Positions 3,476 through 6,053 of a stretch of DNA of 6,053 nt are shown piece by piece. The translations under genes and the position numbers were made by a program. Below the pieces are notes generated by a model. It saw only the letters and a program-made list of their open reading frames with translations. It was not told the origin of the DNA and made no database searches. The stretch comes from Alphaproteobacteria bacterium MarineAlpha10_Bin3 (lineage in GTDB: Bacteria; Pseudomonadota; Alphaproteobacteria; UBA8366; GCA-2717185). The stretch's first letter is position 1. The number at the start of each line of letters is the position of its first letter. The stretch covers positions 1 through 6,053 of the forward strand of contig PTKA01000102.1 in NCBI GenBank assembly GCA_002937525.1. Reading direction: 5' to 3'.

Positions 3476-6053
3476 GCCTGAACATGCACCTTGGCGAGCT
3501 CCGAACCGGCGTCATCAAGGAAGGTGAAGGTCACGAAACCATCGACTTCCGCCCCGATTGCGCTGGCGACGGCATCGTCGGAAATCTCGACCTGGTCGCC
3601 AGCGTCGCGGAACACCCGCAATTCGTTGGCGTCATCGGTTAAATCGATCACATCGTTCAGATCCAGCCGCAAGGTGATATCGCCGGCACCCTGACGCAAA
3701 TCGATCGCCTCGATATTATCGACCGCACCGGTTGCTTCGCCGAAATCGCCGCTGCCTAGGTCGATGGTAACGTCCTCATCGGCAACGATCCGCAGCGTAT
3801 CGTTGCCGCTGCCGCCATCGATGCCGGAGCGCATCCTGGAAGCAATTTCGGTGCCGTCGGAATTATTTGCGGCGATTGCGGCTTCGACTTCCTGGGACAG
3901 GTCGCCGATTGTAATGTCGTGGCCGAGCACATTATCGGTCAGGGCAGCGGCTTCGATGATGAAGGTATCGTCACCGGCGCCGCCAAGCAGGATATCCCGG
4001 TTTTCGGATCCAAAGAACGTGTCGTTGCCGTCGCCGCCGATCAGCAGATTGCGGGCGCTGTTGCCGGTCAGGATATCGTCGCCCAGTCCACCCGCCGCAA
4101 ATTCGGTACTGGTCCACGCGCCTTCCGACAGATCGATGACCAGATCTTCCTGGACACCCGCCGCCGCCGCGACCCAGTCATTCCTGTCGCCCTGATCGAC
4201 GCTGGCATATTGCGCGCCATCGAAATCGTCTTGCGTTGCGGCCCGGTCTCCGCCGCCTTCTTCGACGCGCCACAGGTCGGGCGATGAATCGGCGGTCAAA
4301 TCCCCGGCGCCGACGACGGTGACGGAATCCGCGTCCATATCGCTAACCAGCACGTAATTTTGATTTTCCGCCCGGCTCCCGCCGTTGGTATGAACCAGCA
4401 CCGCACCCGAATCGTCCGCCACGGTCACCGGCAATAAAGCCGTCGTCGTCGCGCTATCGCCCCCGTCGCCCTCGGTCGAGGTCGCAGTAACGATCAGCGT
4501 GAAGTCGGCCGAACTATCCTCCGGCAGCATGATCGTCAGGCCGGCCAACTCACCCGGCGTCAGCGTCACCGAGCCGTCCGGGTTGAGGGTCCCGGCCGAC
4601 AGCACCGCACCAACCGGGATGCCGCCGACGGTCACCGACAACGTTTCCGATCCATCGGTGTCGGTCAGCGCGGCGGTGATTTCCAACGGGAATTCGGTAC
4701 CGCTGCCGCCTGTATTGAAGATGCCTTCAATTTCGCCATTGAACTCATCGCCGAAATTGTAGCTATCGTTGTCGTCCACATGAGCGGCGACCGGTAGGTC
4801 GGCCTGTAAAAAATTGTCACCCAGGATGAACAATTCGCCCTCGCCAGGACCGAACCCAGGCGTCGTATTGTTTCCAGCTTTGACCGTCAAGGCGACAAGA
4901 TCGACGTTTGGATAATTGGCGGCCAAAAAGCTGTTTATATCAATATCGTTGACGTCATGGATTGCACTGTCTCCGCCGGGGAAATCCAGGACTCTAATTT
5001 TCTGAATGTTGCCGGTGTCATCCTGTACGTAGAGAACGATATTCGAAATGGCTTGGTCGAAAGGGGGAATATCTCCGCCCTGGGGCGTGCCTTCACCAAC
5101 ACTGACCGTGAGATTTGGCGCGTCGGCGACCGCCGCCACGCTGACCGGCAGCGCAACCGTAAAGGTACCGCCCGTCGAGATCGAGTCGATCGTCAACGTG
5201 AAGTCGACATCACTATCGCCCGGCGGCGTGATCGTCAAATTGGCCAGTTGCGCCGGCGTCAGCGTCACCGAGCCATCCGGATTGACGATCCCGGCGGACA
5301 GCGCCGCGCCAACCGGGATGCCGTCGATGGTCACCGACAACACATCCGACGCGGCGGCGATCGCGAGGGGGATCGCGGTATCTTGATCGCCCGAAGCGTC
5401 TTCGACGATCAAGTCCGGCGCGGCATCATTCACCGTCACCGGCAGCAGAACCGTCGTCGTCGCGCTATCGCCGCCATCGGCCTCGGTCGAGGTGGCGGTG
5501 ACGCTCAGGGTGAAGTCAACGTCGCTGTCGGCCGGCGGAAGGATGGTGAGGCCGATCAACTGGTATGGGTTCAGAGTGACCGAGCCGTCCGGATTAACCG
5601 TCCCGGCCGACAGCACCGCGCCGTCGGGGATGCCGGTGATTGTCACCGAGAGGGATTCGGAGCCGTCGAGGTCGGTCAGCGAGGCGGCGATGTCGATGAT
5701 TATCTCATTGTCTTCAACACCAGGATAACCCTTGACGGATAAAATCGGCGCATCGGCAACCGCCGCCACTGCGACCGACAGCGCGGCAGTCGTTGTCGCT
5801 AGATCCTCTCCATCAGTGGAGTTTGCCGTGACGCTCAGAGTGAAGTCGGTGTCACTGTCGGCTGCCGGCGTGATGGTCAGGCCGGCAATTTGATCCGGCG
5901 TCAAGGTTACCGAGCCATCTGGATTGAGTGTCCCGGCGGACAGCACCGCGCCATCGGGGATATCGGCGATGGTCACCGACAGGACCGCGGATTCATCCGT
6001 GTCAGTCAAGGCAGCAGCGATATCCAGCGCTATTGCGCTATCTTCGTCGCCCG
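3457..6053 (-). CDS. Large modular RTX protein with Ig/cadherin-like repeats, C-terminal part (probable type I secreted adhesin)
   Basis: The frame is open from the right window edge (first full codon at 6051) to TAA at 3457-3459, giving 864 visible C-terminal residues; the true start lies outside. In order there are four tandem Ig/cadherin-like repeats (to about 4420), the last with a large insertion; an unassigned Asp-rich segment (4419-4093); five RTX nonapeptides plus one isolated copy; and a C-terminal region with DNIEAIDL and DVIDLTD motifs typical of the tails of such proteins. The protein is very acidic and I see no Cys. RTX proteins of this kind leave the cell through an ABC transporter, MFP and TolC-type channel using an uncleaved C-terminal signal, fold on binding Ca2+ outside, and often serve in adhesion or biofilm formation. 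A toxin or enzyme domain could lie in the missing N-terminal part. No secretion genes are in the window. The gene is convergent with ahcY, separated by 26 bp. Confidence 0.9.
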   Translation of the reverse strand, partial: GDEDSAIALDIAAALTDTDESAVLSVTIADIPDGAVLSAGTLNPDGSVTLTPDQIAGLTITPAADSDTDFTLSVTANSTDGEDLATTTAALSVAVAAVADAPILSVKGYPGVEDNEIIIDIAASLTDLDGSESLSVTITGIPDGAVLSAGTVNPDGSVTLNPYQLIGLTILPPADSDVDFTLSVTATSTEADGGDSATTTVLLPVTVNDAAPDLIVEDASGDQDTAIPLAIAAASDVLSVTIDGIPVGAALSAGIVNPDGSVTLTPAQLANLTITPPGDSDVDFTLTIDSISTGGTFTVALPVSVAAVADAPNLTVSVGEGTPQGGDIPPFDQAISNIVLYVQDDTGNIQKIRVLDFPGGDSAIHDVNDIDINSFLAANYPNVDLVALTVKAGNNTTPGFGPGEGELFILGDNFLQADLPVAAHVDDNDSYNFGDEFNGEIEGIFNTGGSGTEFPLEITAALTDTDGSETLSVTVGGIPVGAVLSAGTLNPDGSVTLTPGELAGLTIMLPEDSSADFTLIVTATSTEGDGGDSATTTALLPVTVADDSGAVLVHTNGGSRAENQNYVLVSDMDADSVTVVGAGDLTADSSPDLWRVEEGGGDRAATQDDFDGAQYASVDQGDRNDWVAAAAGVQEDLVIDLSEGAWTSTEFAAGGLGDDILTGNSARNLLIGGDGNDTFFGSENRDILLGGAGDDTFIIEAAALTDNVLGHDITIGDLSQEVEAAIAANNSDGTEIASRMRSGIDGGSGNDTLRIVADEDVTIDLGSGDFGEATGAVDNIEAIDLRQGAGDITLRLDLNDVIDLTDDANELRVFRDAGDQVEISDDAVASAIGAEVDGFVTFTFLDDAGSELAKVHVQADPPAM
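3460..3789 (-). other. C-terminal type I secretion region of the RTX protein
   Basis: These last 110 codons lack further nonapeptides. They contain DNIEAIDLRQGAGDITLRL (around 3666-3720), DVIDLTDDANELRVFRDAGD and a final hydrophobic/acidic beta-rich stretch ending VHVQADPPAM. The N-I-E-x-I-D-L and D-V-I-D-L-T-D motifs recur at the ends of many alphaproteobacterial RTX and cadherin-like proteins. The uncleaved type I signal is expected in about the last 60 residues, but its sequence is poorly conserved, so this is inferred from position. Confidence 0.65.
3958..4092 (-). repeat. RTX calcium-binding nonapeptide block (five repeats)
   Basis: Five contiguous nine-residue units read GGLGDDILT, GNSARNLLI, GGDGNDTFF, GSENRDILL and GGAGDDTFI. 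Units 1, 3 and 5 fit GGxGxDxxx exactly; units 2 and 4 keep the leading Gly and the hydrophobic pair but lack the GxD ligands. A sixth, isolated copy, GGSGNDTLR, lies at 3790-3816. Such repeats form a parallel beta-roll that binds Ca2+ outside the cell. The block is short, as is common for giant adhesins, where it mainly assists secretion and folding. Confidence 0.93.
4093..4419 (-). other. Unassigned segment between the repeats and the RTX nonapeptides
   Basis: About 109 residues, from ADDSGAVLVHTNGG to AWTSTEFAA, link the last Ig-like unit to the beta-roll. They are rich in Asp, Gly and Ala and contain SPDLWRVEEGGGDRA, DQGDRNDWVAAAAGVQ and EDLVIDLSEG. The last motif resembles the strand that often precedes GGxGxD blocks (DLSEG, then GGLGDD). 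No catalytic signature is visible. Confidence 0.5.
4420..6053 (-). repeat. Array of four Ig/cadherin-like protein repeats within the RTX gene
   Basis: Units run about 6053-5761 (partial), 5760-5431 (110 aa), 5430-5131 (100 aa) and 5130-4420 (237 aa, with insertion). Each carries the core GIPxGAVLSAGTxNPDGSVTL (ADIPDG in the first unit), then L-T-P-x-x-L-A-G-L-T-I and DSDxDFTLxVTATSTE, and most end in VADAP or a variant. Acidic LTDxDGSE motifs before the core suggest calcium binding at unit junctions. The third unit lacks LTDxDGSE and has a shortened end (STGGTFTVALPV). DNA similarity is also high: a 20-bp stretch at 5600-5619 recurs exactly at 4589-4608, which points to duplication or gene conversion. 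Repeat number probably continues beyond the edge. Confidence 0.88.
4696..5103 (-). other. About 135-residue insertion in the fourth repeat, domain not recognised
   Basis: In the other units the VADAPxL motif is followed within about 20-25 residues by LTDxDGSE. Here about 150 residues intervene. The insert includes ISNIVLYVQDDTGNIQKIRV, an aspartate-rich HDVNDIDIN, LVALTVKAGNN, GPGEGELFILGDNF and DDNDSYNFGDEFNGEIEGIF. The alternating hydrophobic pattern suggests a compact beta-rich domain, and the Asp/Asn-rich loops could bind calcium. I cannot assign it to a named family. Confidence 0.6.

Noticed and set aside
4957..5742. Long plus-strand open frame (261 codons) opposite the RTX repeats
   Set aside because: Its product is an Arg/Asp-rich periodic sequence created by the repeats on the other strand; it has no domain, no credible ribosome site and clear shadow composition.
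3457..6053. Repeat array as a CRISPR or other non-coding array
   Set aside because: The repeats are 100-110 codons long, diverged, and preserve one open frame with recognisable protein motifs.

Overview
The window looks like a piece of an alphaproteobacterial chromosome, most plausibly from the Rhodospirillales or a relative. The coding DNA is GC-rich. A PTS enzyme I gene lies directly upstream of ahcY, which matches an alphaproteobacterial pattern in which a regulatory PTS cluster (HprK, RapZ, EIIA-Man, HPr, and in some lineages EI) sits next to ahcY. That lineage call is inference from gene order and protein style, not a database result.

Layout. Positions 1-1781 (+) hold nearly all of enzyme I of the PEP:sugar/regulatory phosphotransferase system; only a few N-terminal residues lie outside the left edge. 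Positions 1782-2134 are a long, AT-richer intergenic region. It carries two promoter candidates, an exact tandem decamer repeat, small hairpins and an 8-bp perfect inverted repeat (2022-2041) just upstream of the ahcY-proximal promoter. Positions 2135-3430 (+) are a complete ahcY (S-adenosylhomocysteinase, 431 aa) with a clear Shine-Dalgarno site. A strong 13-bp hairpin (3443-3475) closes that unit. It overlaps the end of a convergent gene on the minus strand, which runs from the right edge of the window to 3457. That gene encodes the C-terminal 864 residues of a large modular RTX protein: four Ig/cadherin-like repeats, one split by a roughly 135-residue insertion, then an unassigned segment, calcium-binding GGxGxD nonapeptides, and a C-terminal region typical of type I secretion substrates.

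How the genes work together. Enzyme I and AhcY are both cytosolic housekeeping or regulatory proteins: EI starts the PEP-driven phosphorelay, and AhcY clears S-adenosylhomocysteine in the methyl cycle. The 353-bp gap with its own promoters and operator-like palindrome argues that ahcY is controlled separately, probably in response to methionine, SAM or SAH status. The RTX gene is an unrelated accessory surface or secreted protein gene whose 3' end abuts ahcY. I found no CRISPR array, tRNA, rRNA, insertion sequence or phage gene. The least explained elements are the insertion inside the fourth repeat of the RTX protein, the ahcY upstream palindrome and the structured leader region.
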